A stretch of DNA of 64,000 nt from Pedobacter sp. FW305-3-2-15-E-R2A2. GTDB taxonomy: Bacteria; Bacteroidota; Bacteroidia; Sphingobacteriales; Sphingobacteriaceae. Shown here in pieces: positions 9,444-16,513 of this stretch. The notes beneath the pieces were generated by a model. That model worked only from the letters and a program-made list of their open reading frames with translations, did not search any database and was not told the origin of the DNA. The stretch lies in NCBI RefSeq assembly GCF_038446955.1, contig NZ_CP151803.1, positions 6,820,001-6,884,000 on the forward strand, written 5' to 3'. The position numbers and the translations under genes are program-made. Position 1 is the stretch's first letter; each line of letters starts with the position of its first letter.

Positions 9444-10159
9444 GTGCCCCTCCTGTTAAACGCATCAAAATCCTTCTTTACTTCAGCAAAGCTTTCTTTA
9501 TCGATGAAAAATTCACCATACCAGATGTATTCAAACTGTGTGGTCAGTTCTCCGAACTGTTTTCTTTTTTCGGGGTCAGTCAGTTCGCCCACATAAGCCT
9601 GATTGGTTTTGTCTGGTTGCCAGTTGATCAGCTGACTATCGTTCATCATTTTTAAAGAATGTAAATAAAAGAGCCGGACTGCCAGTCTGTAGTTTCCCGC
9701 TGAAATTGCTTTTTCTATTTCTGCCCGGAAATTAATCTCATGAATGTTCTCCAGGGATTCCGAGTAAGGAACCTCTACCGCTTTAGATTTGCCGGCAAAT
9801 ACCTTCAGGTCTAGCCCCATTGCCTTTATAATGATAAAGACCACTAATGCAGCCAGGGCCGTGACGATTCCATATTTGATAAAAGTGCCGGATGTTTTAT
9901 TCTCCAGAACCCGCGAGAACCAATTCCAGAACCAATGCCAGAAGCGGGCCCATAGGCTATCCTGATCAGGTGGTGTTTCCTTATACCTGAATTCTGACTG
10001 CTCCGTATATGCCTTCAGCTTTTCCGCATCAAAATTGCGCAGGATCACTTTGCTGCTGTCATTGCCCACCTGCTTCCGGGCAGGCTTTTGCAACAAGGGG
10101 GCAGTAAAGCCACTGACGGTGGCAGTAATGAGCATAAAGATTAGAAAAAGCTTCCGCAT
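9440..10159 (-). CDS. DUF4129 domain-containing protein
   Basis: 239 residues. A signal-peptide-like N-terminus (to about residue 20) precedes a periplasmic stretch, a membrane segment at about 103-122, and a C-terminal cytoplasmic DUF4129 domain (SAGNYRLAVRLFYLHSLKMM, near 155-175). DUF4129 is related to transglutaminase-associated C-terminal regions and commonly accompanies MoxR/DUF58. The final codons overlap the DUF4350 start by 4 bp; the gap to the upstream membrane protein is 1 bp, so this is one transcription unit. Function unknown; the context suggests an envelope or cell-surface role. Confidence 0.8.
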   Translation of the reverse strand: MRKLFLIFMLITATVSGFTAPLLQKPARKQVGNDSSKVILRNFDAEKLKAYTEQSEFRYKETPPDQDSLWARFWHWFWNWFSRVLENKTSGTFIKYGIVTALAALVVFIIIKAMGLDLKVFAGKSKAVEVPYSESLENIHEINFRAEIEKAISAGNYRLAVRLFYLHSLKMMNDSQLINWQPDKTNQAYVGELTDPEKRKQFGELTTQFEYIWYGEFFIDKESFAEVKKDFDAFNRRGT

Positions 10160-10160
10160 A

Positions 10161-11030
10161 TTAATATTCTTCCGGGGTATTGAAAGGTTCTTTTGATACT
10201 CCCATCTGACCGATTCGGTCCATTAATCCTGTGCTATCCAGCCTTTCCACGAGGTTAAAATAACAGATAGAAATGCCCACAAGTGGGATAATCATAAATA
10301 CCTGACACAAATATTGCACCGTGGTAGAGATGATAATTGCGGTATTACTCAAGCCTTTTGCTCCTTCAGTAAATGCACTCAAAAAAGTAAAAATGAGTGC
10401 CGGAAGGGAAGCCATTGACTGGCTGGCCAAAGTGATAAAGTAAATGATCAATATCGTTCCAAAAGTAATCCACCACTGTCCTTTAACCAGTTTGAATGCA
10501 CGCTCAAAGGAATAACCAAAACTGGCATTTTCATAAACCATGACCGGAAAGAACAAGAGCATGGCTGGCATCACATAGATTCCGGGAATCAAAAAGAAAA
10601 GAAAACAAAGCACAAAAAAAAGGCTGATTAAAATCCCGCTTCCCAACATTCTGAAGAAATAGAATTTAAAATAAGCCCAGACCTCCTCCAAACTCGGGGC
10701 AACATTTCCTTTTTTTATGTAAACGGCAATGAAACTCAGAATGGAAACATTCATCGCCGTATAACTTGCCAGGTTGAAGAGCAGTACGAGAAAATAACTG
10801 ATACTAAACATCTTTTCCAGCATAGAAAAGACATTATCACTAGACACGAGTGCTCTTTGCATCCCTATTTGTTGATAAATTCCAGCGATGATTGATCCAA
10901 GGAGGAAGATTCCACTGAAATAGACAAACACTTTTAACAAAGCTTTAAAGTTCTGTTTGATGAACAAGAACATATCGTTGATGATCTCTCCGAACTCTCT
11001 GAGTTTTTTGAATTCCAGGTTTTCAGGCAT
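10161..11030 (-). CDS. Polytopic membrane protein of the MoxR/SpoIIM cluster
   Basis: 289 residues with about six membrane segments (near 37-55, 80-105, 125-155, 165-180, 200-230 and 250-275). I do not recognise a specific family with confidence. The layout resembles the membrane domains of glycerophosphodiester phosphodiesterase-type or DUF975-like proteins, with a YENASFGYSFERAFKLVKGQWW stretch typical of such repeats. Its start overlaps the end of the SpoIIM-like gene by 8 bp and its stop is 1 bp before DUF4129, so it belongs to the operon. No catalytic motif is visible. Confidence 0.72.
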   Translation of the reverse strand: MPENLEFKKLREFGEIINDMFLFIKQNFKALLKVFVYFSGIFLLGSIIAGIYQQIGMQRALVSSDNVFSMLEKMFSISYFLVLLFNLASYTAMNVSILSFIAVYIKKGNVAPSLEEVWAYFKFYFFRMLGSGILISLFFVLCFLFFLIPGIYVMPAMLLFFPVMVYENASFGYSFERAFKLVKGQWWITFGTILIIYFITLASQSMASLPALIFTFLSAFTEGAKGLSNTAIIISTTVQYLCQVFMIIPLVGISICYFNLVERLDSTGLMDRIGQMGVSKEPFNTPEEY

Positions 11031-11982
11031 TTTCTATGGTTTGATGGCGTTTATGAAGTTTTGATGGATATAGGATCACGTACCAGATGATAAAGAACAG
11101 AGATCCTGCCAGAATGCTGATGCTCAGTAAAAGCGGCATTCCGGTATGGCGGGTGATGAAACCTTCAAAGAAGGCTGCAACCAATATAATCGGGATCAGT
11201 CCTAAAGCGATTTTTGTTCCGTCTTTAGCGCTGTTTTTGAAGGCTTGAAACCGGGTATATGTTTTAGGAAAAAGCAAACCATGACCCAATACCAGTCCGG
11301 CGGCACCGGCGATAATGATGCCTGAGATTTCCAATGTTCCATGAATCCAGATGGTCAGCACGGATTCCGCGCCTAAACCTTTACTAAAAAAATAATATTC
11401 AAAGGCCCCGATCATCACTCCATTTCTCAACATAAAAAAAACAGGTCCAATGGAGAGGAAGATTCCACTGACAAACATGAGCAGGGACACATAAGTATTG
11501 TTTGCGGCAATCATCAGGAACATTTCCAGTTCTCCCTGTCGTTTATATACGCCGAAGGGATCTCCTTTTGCAATATTTTCATTCGTCATATTCACATAAC
11601 CATCTCCAAGGATCAGCCTCACAAAAGAATCATCATATTTAGCAGAAAGTGCTCCTATTGATGCGGAGAGGAGAAAGAACAGGAAAGAATAGCCCAATTG
11701 TTTGCGATAGGTATAGAACAAAACAGGCAGTTCCGTTTTCCAGAAGGTGATGAACCGGTTACTGTCTTCTTTTTTATTTTTATAAATAGACTGGTGTAAA
11801 ACTGCCGCTAAACCATTAAGGTAAGCTGTAGTTTTTGATTTAGGATAAAAAGTGTTTGCATAAGCCAGGTCATTGGTGATGTCAATGAAGCGCTCCGCCA
11901 GTTCATCTGAATTTTCTGTACGCATTTGTTCATAACGCTTCCATTTCTCAGAATTCTGCTTAACAAACAATGCCTCTCTCAT
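11023..11982 (-). CDS. Stage II sporulation protein M (SpoIIM)-like membrane protein
   Basis: 319 residues. A soluble N-terminal region of about 95 residues is followed by five or six membrane segments. The SpoIIM/DUF95 signature is clear: NNTYVSLLMFVSGIFLSIG, then HGTLEISGIIIAGAAGLVLG. SpoIIM in Bacillus joins the engulfment peptidoglycan-hydrolase complex; in non-sporulating Bacteroidota the homologue is an integral membrane protein of unknown role. It is the first gene of the six-gene minus-strand operon and is divergent from the RDD gene, sharing an 84-bp control region. Confidence 0.88.
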   Translation of the reverse strand: MREALFVKQNSEKWKRYEQMRTENSDELAERFIDITNDLAYANTFYPKSKTTAYLNGLAAVLHQSIYKNKKEDSNRFITFWKTELPVLFYTYRKQLGYSFLFFLLSASIGALSAKYDDSFVRLILGDGYVNMTNENIAKGDPFGVYKRQGELEMFLMIAANNTYVSLLMFVSGIFLSIGPVFFMLRNGVMIGAFEYYFFSKGLGAESVLTIWIHGTLEISGIIIAGAAGLVLGHGLLFPKTYTRFQAFKNSAKDGTKIALGLIPIILVAAFFEGFITRHTGMPLLLSISILAGSLFFIIWYVILYPSKLHKRHQTIENA

Positions 11983-11987
11983 AAATG

Positions 11988-12066
11988 AAGATCAAATTTT
12001 CTGTAAAATAGCGACAAAAAACAATTTTACAATAATAATTTGAACATCAATATTATATTTGATCTT
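11988..12066. promoter_or_regulatory. Divergent control region with inverted repeats between SpoIIM-like and RDD genes
   Basis: A 10-bp inverted repeat, AAGATCAAAT (11988-11997) and ATTTGATCTT (12057-12066), places the same sequence directly before each divergent start codon. Inside it is an 8-bp pair, TGTAAAAT (12002-12009) and ATTTTACA (12024-12031). The outer copies include the -7 region on each strand: TATATTTG for the RDD gene and AAAATTTG for the SpoIIM-like gene. The layout suggests coordinated, near-leaderless transcription both ways. Confidence 0.5.
12054..12061 (+). promoter_or_regulatory. -7 box TATATTTG of the RDD gene
   Basis: Exact TAnnTTTG match, 5 bp before the ATG at 12067. 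It lies inside the longer reading frame that could start at 12040, so it argues for the 12067 start and for a leaderless mRNA. Confidence 0.6.
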
Positions 12067-12789
12067 ATGGAAACAATTAAGGTAAACACCAGCCAGCACG
12101 TAGACATTGATTATCCGGTGGCCGGATTAGGGGAAAGAATAGCTGCAAGGCTCATCGATCTGGCTGCCTTTTTTGGATTATATATGTTAGTTATTCTTTT
12201 GGCCGTCTTAATCCGAACAGAGACTGTTTTTTTCATACTTCTTATTGCTCTTGGTGCCATTTATGTTTTTTACAACCTTATCTGTGAGGTCTTTATGAAT
12301 GGGCAGAGTTTAGGGAAAAGGCTGATGAAGATCAAAGTCATCAGCATTGATGGAAGTCAGGCAAGCATTGGACAATATTTTATCCGCTGGCTGTTCCGGT
12401 TGGTTGATTTTGCATTGACCGCCCAGATTGGTGGTTTAATAGCGGTAGCGGTCTCAGAAAAAAAGCAAAGAATAGGTGATATGGTGGCCGGAACTACGCT
12501 GATTAAGACCGTTCCAAGAACCAGGTTTGACCACATTGCTTTTCATCCGACGGAGGAAGAATACACCCCTGTTTTCAAGAATGCAGATTTGCTGACCGAC
12601 CGTGATGTAGAGCTCATGCATGAGGTCATCCTCACCTATTATAAAACATCTAATGCAGATCTGATTTATAACATGTCTGCAAAGGTGGCCGAACATTTAT
12701 CGCTGAACATTCCCCAAGGCATGAATGAACTTAACTTTCTAACCACCGTTATTAAAGATTACAAACATCTAACTTCCCAGTCAGACTAA
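12067..12789 (+). CDS. RDD family membrane protein
   Basis: 240 residues from 12067. The RDD signature RIAARLIDLAAFF near residue 25 and GQSLGKRLMKIKVI near residue 85 enclose membrane segments; a long charged cytoplasmic tail follows from about residue 150. RDD proteins are inner-membrane proteins, some proposed as ion antiporters; the role here is unknown. Start: the frame extends to an ATG at 12040, but the -7 box at 12054-12061 and family alignment favour 12067. It is divergent from the SpoIIM/MoxR operon, with which RDD genes are often clustered. The stop abuts that of the convergent GDSL gene. Confidence 0.88.
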   Translation: METIKVNTSQHVDIDYPVAGLGERIAARLIDLAAFFGLYMLVILLAVLIRTETVFFILLIALGAIYVFYNLICEVFMNGQSLGKRLMKIKVISIDGSQASIGQYFIRWLFRLVDFALTAQIGGLIAVAVSEKKQRIGDMVAGTTLIKTVPRTRFDHIAFHPTEEEYTPVFKNADLLTDRDVELMHEVILTYYKTSNADLIYNMSAKVAEHLSLNIPQGMNELNFLTTVIKDYKHLTSQSD

Positions 12790-13509
12790 TTATTTCAGTT
12801 CTTTAATCAGTGAAGGCGCGAGTTGAACTGCCCATTCATGGTACATTTTTGCAGAAGGATGTAATCCATCTGACGCAACCAACTCTTTATCCGAAGTTAC
12901 CAGCCGGGAGCCGGGAGTGATGTCCGTATAGCTGATCCCCTGCGCAAGTGTTTCGTCTTTATTGATGGCATTAAAAGCGTCAATATCTGAACTGATGGAG
13001 GGAATGTCTCTGCCACTTTCCAGTCCGTAAGGCGTAATGCCCCAGTCAGGAATAGAAACCACAAAGACCCGTGCTTTATTTCCGTTGGCAAAACCGATAG
13101 CTGTTTGCAGCAGCTCCTTAAATTCCTTACGATACTTTTCTTTTGATTCGCCCCGGTATTGATTGTTTACACCAATCAACAGGGTAACGATTGTAAACTT
13201 CTCGTTCAGATTTGCAGCTTTAATTGCCGCCTGCAGCTCGCTGGTTGTCCATCCGGTTTTAGCGATGATATGAGGCAGACCTACATCAAGGCCATTGTCT
13301 TTTAAGATCGTGGTTAACTGATGAGGAAAGCCACCTTCCAAAGGAACTGCTTCTCCAATCGTATAAGAATCACCGATCGCTAAATAAGAAATCTCATTTT
13401 TTGGCTTGGTATTCAGGCTAGGGCTGGTATTTGTCGTCATTTTAAAACTATCTTTTTGGCAAGCCAATAATACCACTAATGACAGAATTAAAATAGGAAT
13501 TTTAATCAT
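12790..13509 (-). CDS. SGNH/GDSL hydrolase lipoprotein
   Basis: 239 residues from the ATG at 13509. The upstream frame to 13554 adds charged residues before the signal peptide, so it is rejected. The N-terminus is a lipoprotein signal, with hydrophobic LSLVVLLAC at residues 9-17 placing C17 as the lipidated cysteine. Block I is AIGDSYTIG (catalytic Ser), block III contains IGVNNQYRG, and block V is SDGLHPS (Asp/His). SGNH enzymes hydrolyse esters, for example acyl or acetyl groups on lipids or glycans; the substrate is not apparent. Probably anchored to a membrane in the periplasm or at the surface. Confidence 0.88.
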   Translation of the reverse strand: MIKIPILILSLVVLLACQKDSFKMTTNTSPSLNTKPKNEISYLAIGDSYTIGEAVPLEGGFPHQLTTILKDNGLDVGLPHIIAKTGWTTSELQAAIKAANLNEKFTIVTLLIGVNNQYRGESKEKYRKEFKELLQTAIGFANGNKARVFVVSIPDWGITPYGLESGRDIPSISSDIDAFNAINKDETLAQGISYTDITPGSRLVTSDKELVASDGLHPSAKMYHEWAVQLAPSLIKELK

Positions 13510-13571
13510 AAATACATTTACGCGAAAATGCTTCTTATGGATTTTACGAATCATCTATTCATTTCCCGGAC

Positions 13572-13904
13572 TCAGGAATGCGTGTGAGGAGAAAAAATTT
13601 TGAAGAAATAGCTGATTGTGATGATCGATCCTGTAATTAGATACAGTATTTTAATCAACTTGTCGCTGTTTCCTTTGGTCAGGTAATTTGCACTCAGGCC
13701 AACAATGAAAGTAATCAATAGGGGAATCGTTGGCGGGTATAAGTGGAAGCTTTCTTCCATGTTGCCCTGAATCAGGGCAAGAAAAGACCGCTGAAAACCG
13801 CAGCCAGGGCAATCAAAACCAGTCAGGTATTTAACCGGGCAGGGCAGAAAAAAATTATCCGCCTGATCTAGAAAAGAAGACCAGGCGGATAACAGGTATA
13901 TCAT
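13572..13904 (-). CDS. DUF2752 small membrane protein
   Basis: 110 residues from the ATG at 13904; a TTG at 13916 would add four residues. The DUF2752 hallmark CPVKYLTGFDCPGCGFQRS is near residues 20-40, with three hydrophobic segments overall. The function of DUF2752 is unknown; its paired cysteines suggest metal or redox chemistry, but this is unproven. The gene follows the DUF5684-like gene with almost no gap and precedes the GDSL lipoprotein by about 60 bp, so the three may be one operon. Confidence 0.82.
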   Translation of the reverse strand: MIYLLSAWSSFLDQADNFFLPCPVKYLTGFDCPGCGFQRSFLALIQGNMEESFHLYPPTIPLLITFIVGLSANYLTKGNSDKLIKILYLITGSIITISYFFKIFSPHTHS

Positions 13905-13916
13905 TAACACCAGCAA

Positions 13917-14399
13917 TTAAGCTTGAGGTGTGGTTGGAGGTTTATTAAACGGATCATTTGTACCGAACGGATTGTTCGTGCCAAATGGGTTATTGGTACC
14001 AGGAAAGCCTTGTTGTGCTTCTGCAGCTGCAGGACCTAAATATCTCGCATCTCCAAATCCTAAGATAGGATAGAATACTACAGGTAACAGGATCAATCCT
14101 GCGGTAAAGCCTTCGCTTTTACCGAAACTTTTGCTTAAAAGATTCATTGCCCAGATTCCGAAGTAAATATTTACACACGGAATCAACATCCAAAGAATCC
14201 AGATCGTTGGTTTGCCAATGATTTCAAGAAGGACAATAATGTTATAGATAGGAATAAGTGATGCCCAACCTGGTTTTCCAGCCTTTGTAAAGACTTTCCA
14301 TAATGAGGCAATGATAAGCACGATAAGAGCGAGATAAATAATCCCACCAACAGCACCGACTGCTGCTATACCAGCTGATTGTTCTGAAGTGTAATCCAT
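13917..14399 (-). CDS. DUF5684-type small membrane protein
   Basis: 160 residues. Four hydrophobic segments (about 12-35, 45-62, 65-88 and 95-112), with the loop KVFTKAGKPGWASLIPIYNI typical of DUF5684. The C-terminus is a low-complexity tail containing three imperfect copies of (N/T)NPFGTN, visible in the DNA as a short direct repeat near 13950-14000; the copy number could vary between strains. Function unknown. It appears to be first of a minus-strand operon with the DUF2752 and GDSL genes. Confidence 0.8.
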   Translation of the reverse strand: MDYTSEQSAGIAAVGAVGGIIYLALIVLIIASLWKVFTKAGKPGWASLIPIYNIIVLLEIIGKPTIWILWMLIPCVNIYFGIWAMNLLSKSFGKSEGFTAGLILLPVVFYPILGFGDARYLGPAAAEAQQGFPGTNNPFGTNNPFGTNDPFNKPPTTPQA

Positions 14400-14477
14400 A
14401 AGAGTAGTTTGTTTTTCGAGTAAAGATAATATTTACTACAAAAAAACAAAGGAATTATTGCTCTTTTTTTAAGAGGA

Positions 14478-15176
14478 TCAGAACAGGTCCATATGGAACA
14501 GACTGGAAATGTGTCCCTTTAGTATTCCCTTCACCTCTTCCATATTTAAAGGCTGCCCCAATTCTCTTTGCATAGAAGTCACATCTTTATCGTCTATCCC
14601 GCAGGGAACAATATTTTTAAAATAATTAAGATCGGTATTCACATTGAAGGCAAAACCGTGCATCGTGACCCATCGGCTGCACCTTACACCCATCGCGCAT
14701 ATTTTGCGGGCTTTCTCATTGTCTGCATCCAGCCAGACTCCAGTAAATCCAGGATATCTTCCGGCGGAAATGCCATAATCTTTCAAAGTCAGGATAATCG
14801 CGTCCTCCAATGTTCTGAGGTAAAGATGGATATCGGTAAAGAAATTATCGAGGTCAAGAATCGGGTAACCTACAATCTGTCCGGGGCCATGATAGGTAAT
14901 ATCTCCCCCGCGATTGATCTTATAATAGGTCGCATCTTTTTCTACCAGACCTTGTTCATCCAGCAACAGGTTTTCCGGATGGCCGCTTTTCCCTAGTGTA
15001 TAAACATGTGGATGTTCCACAAAAACCAGGTGGTTGGGTGTTTCCAGAGTGGTATTGTTATTCCTGTTATCGGTTTTAACGGCAATCGTCTGATTAAAAA
15101 TCAGTTCCTGCCGATCCCAGGCCTCCTGATAATCGGTGAGTCCCCAATCTATGAATTCTACTTTTTTATTCATCAT
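14478..15176 (-). CDS. lipB: Octanoyl-[acyl-carrier-protein]-protein N-octanoyltransferase
   Basis: 232 residues. LipB moves octanoate from acyl-carrier protein to lipoyl domains, the first step of lipoate synthesis. The motif RGGDITYHGPGQIVGYPILDL (about 88-108) and the catalytic Cys in MGVRCSRWVTMHG (about residue 170) are both present. It lies 7 bp downstream of the phosphopantetheinyl transferase gene, so both acyl-carrier-related enzymes should be co-transcribed from the promoter near 15850. Two ATG codons in tandem open the frame; either could be used. Confidence 0.94.
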   Translation of the reverse strand: MMNKKVEFIDWGLTDYQEAWDRQELIFNQTIAVKTDNRNNNTTLETPNHLVFVEHPHVYTLGKSGHPENLLLDEQGLVEKDATYYKINRGGDITYHGPGQIVGYPILDLDNFFTDIHLYLRTLEDAIILTLKDYGISAGRYPGFTGVWLDADNEKARKICAMGVRCSRWVTMHGFAFNVNTDLNYFKNIVPCGIDDKDVTSMQRELGQPLNMEEVKGILKGHISSLFHMDLF

Positions 15177-15183
15177 TTGAAAA

Positions 15184-15825
15184 TTAAGCCACTACATATC
15201 CCAACATATAACCATCACTGGTTTTGAAGTAGTTGACGTTCAACTCCCGGGTCCCTTCAGGTAAGTCGACCAGGGCAGTCAGGCTTCCTTCAGTTTTCAG
15301 TTTAAATGGTTTGATGTGCATGTCCTGTTTAAATTCCAGGCCTTTTCTTCCATTCCATTTATAGATTGCCTCTTTCGCACACCAACAAACGTATAGGCCA
15401 TTGATATTATCGCCGATTTGCTTTTGTGCAAGCTCAATATCGGAAAGAAACTTGTGCCTGATGCTTTTGATTTTATGCTTAATGAGCTCTATATCTACTC
15501 CTACTTTCCTGTTCTTTCCGATAATCACAGCTGCATAATCATAAGAATGACTCAGGGAGATGTGATAATCAAGGTTAGGGAGGAAAGGTTTGCCATGTTC
15601 GTCCATCTGACAATCTATATATTCAGAGGTATTGAGCATCGTTCTAAGCAGCACACGCGTGCTTAACCAGTGTAGCAGACGTTTCCCGTTGTTTAAAGAG
15701 GAAATGAAATCCAGCTCATGCTGTTTCAGTTGCAGGCCGGAAAGCAATTGCTCTTCAGTCTCTTCGATTTTCCATACTGCAAGTATGGTATTCTCGTCAA
15801 TATTTTTATTAAAAACTACGGGCAT
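15184..15825 (-). CDS. 4'-phosphopantetheinyl transferase superfamily protein (Sfp type)
   Basis: 213 residues. The magnesium-binding motif VGVDIE (about residue 110) and WCAKEAIYKW (about residue 150) identify the Sfp/AcpT-like superfamily, which attaches the phosphopantetheine arm of CoA to carrier proteins. The length fits a two-lobed Sfp-type enzyme rather than AcpS. It is first in an operon with lipB. Whether the substrate is the fatty-acid carrier protein or a secondary-metabolite carrier cannot be decided here; no polyketide or peptide synthetase is in the window. Confidence 0.88.
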   Translation of the reverse strand: MPVVFNKNIDENTILAVWKIEETEEQLLSGLQLKQHELDFISSLNNGKRLLHWLSTRVLLRTMLNTSEYIDCQMDEHGKPFLPNLDYHISLSHSYDYAAVIIGKNRKVGVDIELIKHKIKSIRHKFLSDIELAQKQIGDNINGLYVCWCAKEAIYKWNGRKGLEFKQDMHIKPFKLKTEGSLTALVDLPEGTRELNVNYFKTSDGYMLGYVVA

Positions 15826-15845
15826 CTCTATTTTAGAAAACTATG

Positions 15846-15853
15846 CAAAAGTA
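15846..15853 (-). promoter_or_regulatory. -7 box TACTTTTG of the phosphopantetheinyl transferase-lipB operon
   Basis: Minus-strand TACTTTTG matches TAnnTTTG. It lies 20 bp before the ATG at 15825, predicting a leader of about 15 nt. Confidence 0.55.
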
Positions 15854-15891
15854 TCTTAAATTAATCATAATTTAGCCCAATACTTGATAAA

Positions 15892-16428
15892 ATGATACTT
15901 TCCGACAAACGAATTCTGGAAGAGATAGAGAAGGGCACCATCATTATTGAGCCTTTTAAGGCTGAATGTCTGGGCACAAACTCTTATGACGTCCATTTAG
16001 GCAAATACCTCGCTACTTATAAAGATAGAATACTTGATGCAAAAGCGCACAATAAAATAGAGCATTTTGAAATCCCAAAAGATGGATATGTTTTACAGCC
16101 CGGTACGCTTTACCTTGGGGTGACGCTGGAATATACAGAAACACATGCACACGTTCCCTTTTTGGAGGGCAAATCGAGTACTGGTCGTTTGGGTATAGAC
16201 ATCCATGCCACTGCCGGAAAAGGCGATGTTGGCTTCTGCAATACCTGGACGCTGGAAATTTCCTGCGCACAACCAGTGAGAATATACGCAGGCATGCCTA
16301 TTGGTCAGCTGATTTATTTTATCGTAGAAGGCGAGATTGAAACGATGTACAATAGTAAAGACAATGCAAAATACAGCAATAAGACCACTAAACCGGTCGA
16401 AAGCATGATGTGGAAAAACAAATTCTAA
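15892..16428 (+). CDS. dcd: dCTP deaminase
   Basis: 178 residues. The enzyme converts dCTP to dUTP for thymidylate synthesis. The family motif GKSSTGRLGIDIHATAGKGD (near residues 97-116) carries the nucleotide-binding Ser-Arg pair, followed by GMPIGQLIYF. Length is slightly below that of E. coli Dcd but typical of Bacteroidota. It is divergent from the phosphopantetheinyl transferase operon and is followed by its own terminator, so it seems monocistronic. Confidence 0.93.
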   Translation: MILSDKRILEEIEKGTIIIEPFKAECLGTNSYDVHLGKYLATYKDRILDAKAHNKIEHFEIPKDGYVLQPGTLYLGVTLEYTETHAHVPFLEGKSSTGRLGIDIHATAGKGDVGFCNTWTLEISCAQPVRIYAGMPIGQLIYFIVEGEIETMYNSKDNAKYSNKTTKPVESMMWKNKF

Positions 16429-16460
16429 GTTCGACATCCCTTATCTTTTAAATTTACTTT

Positions 16461-16494
16461 AAGCCTCAATATTTGTATATTGAGGCTTTATTAT
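16461..16494 (+). terminator. Terminator after dcd
   Basis: A perfect 12-bp stem, AAGCCTCAATAT and ATATTGAGGCTT, with a 4-nt TTGT loop, followed by TATTATTT. It lies 33 bp after the dcd stop. Confidence 0.8.
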
Positions 16495-16513
16495 TTGCTA
16501 AGGTTCATCACTT

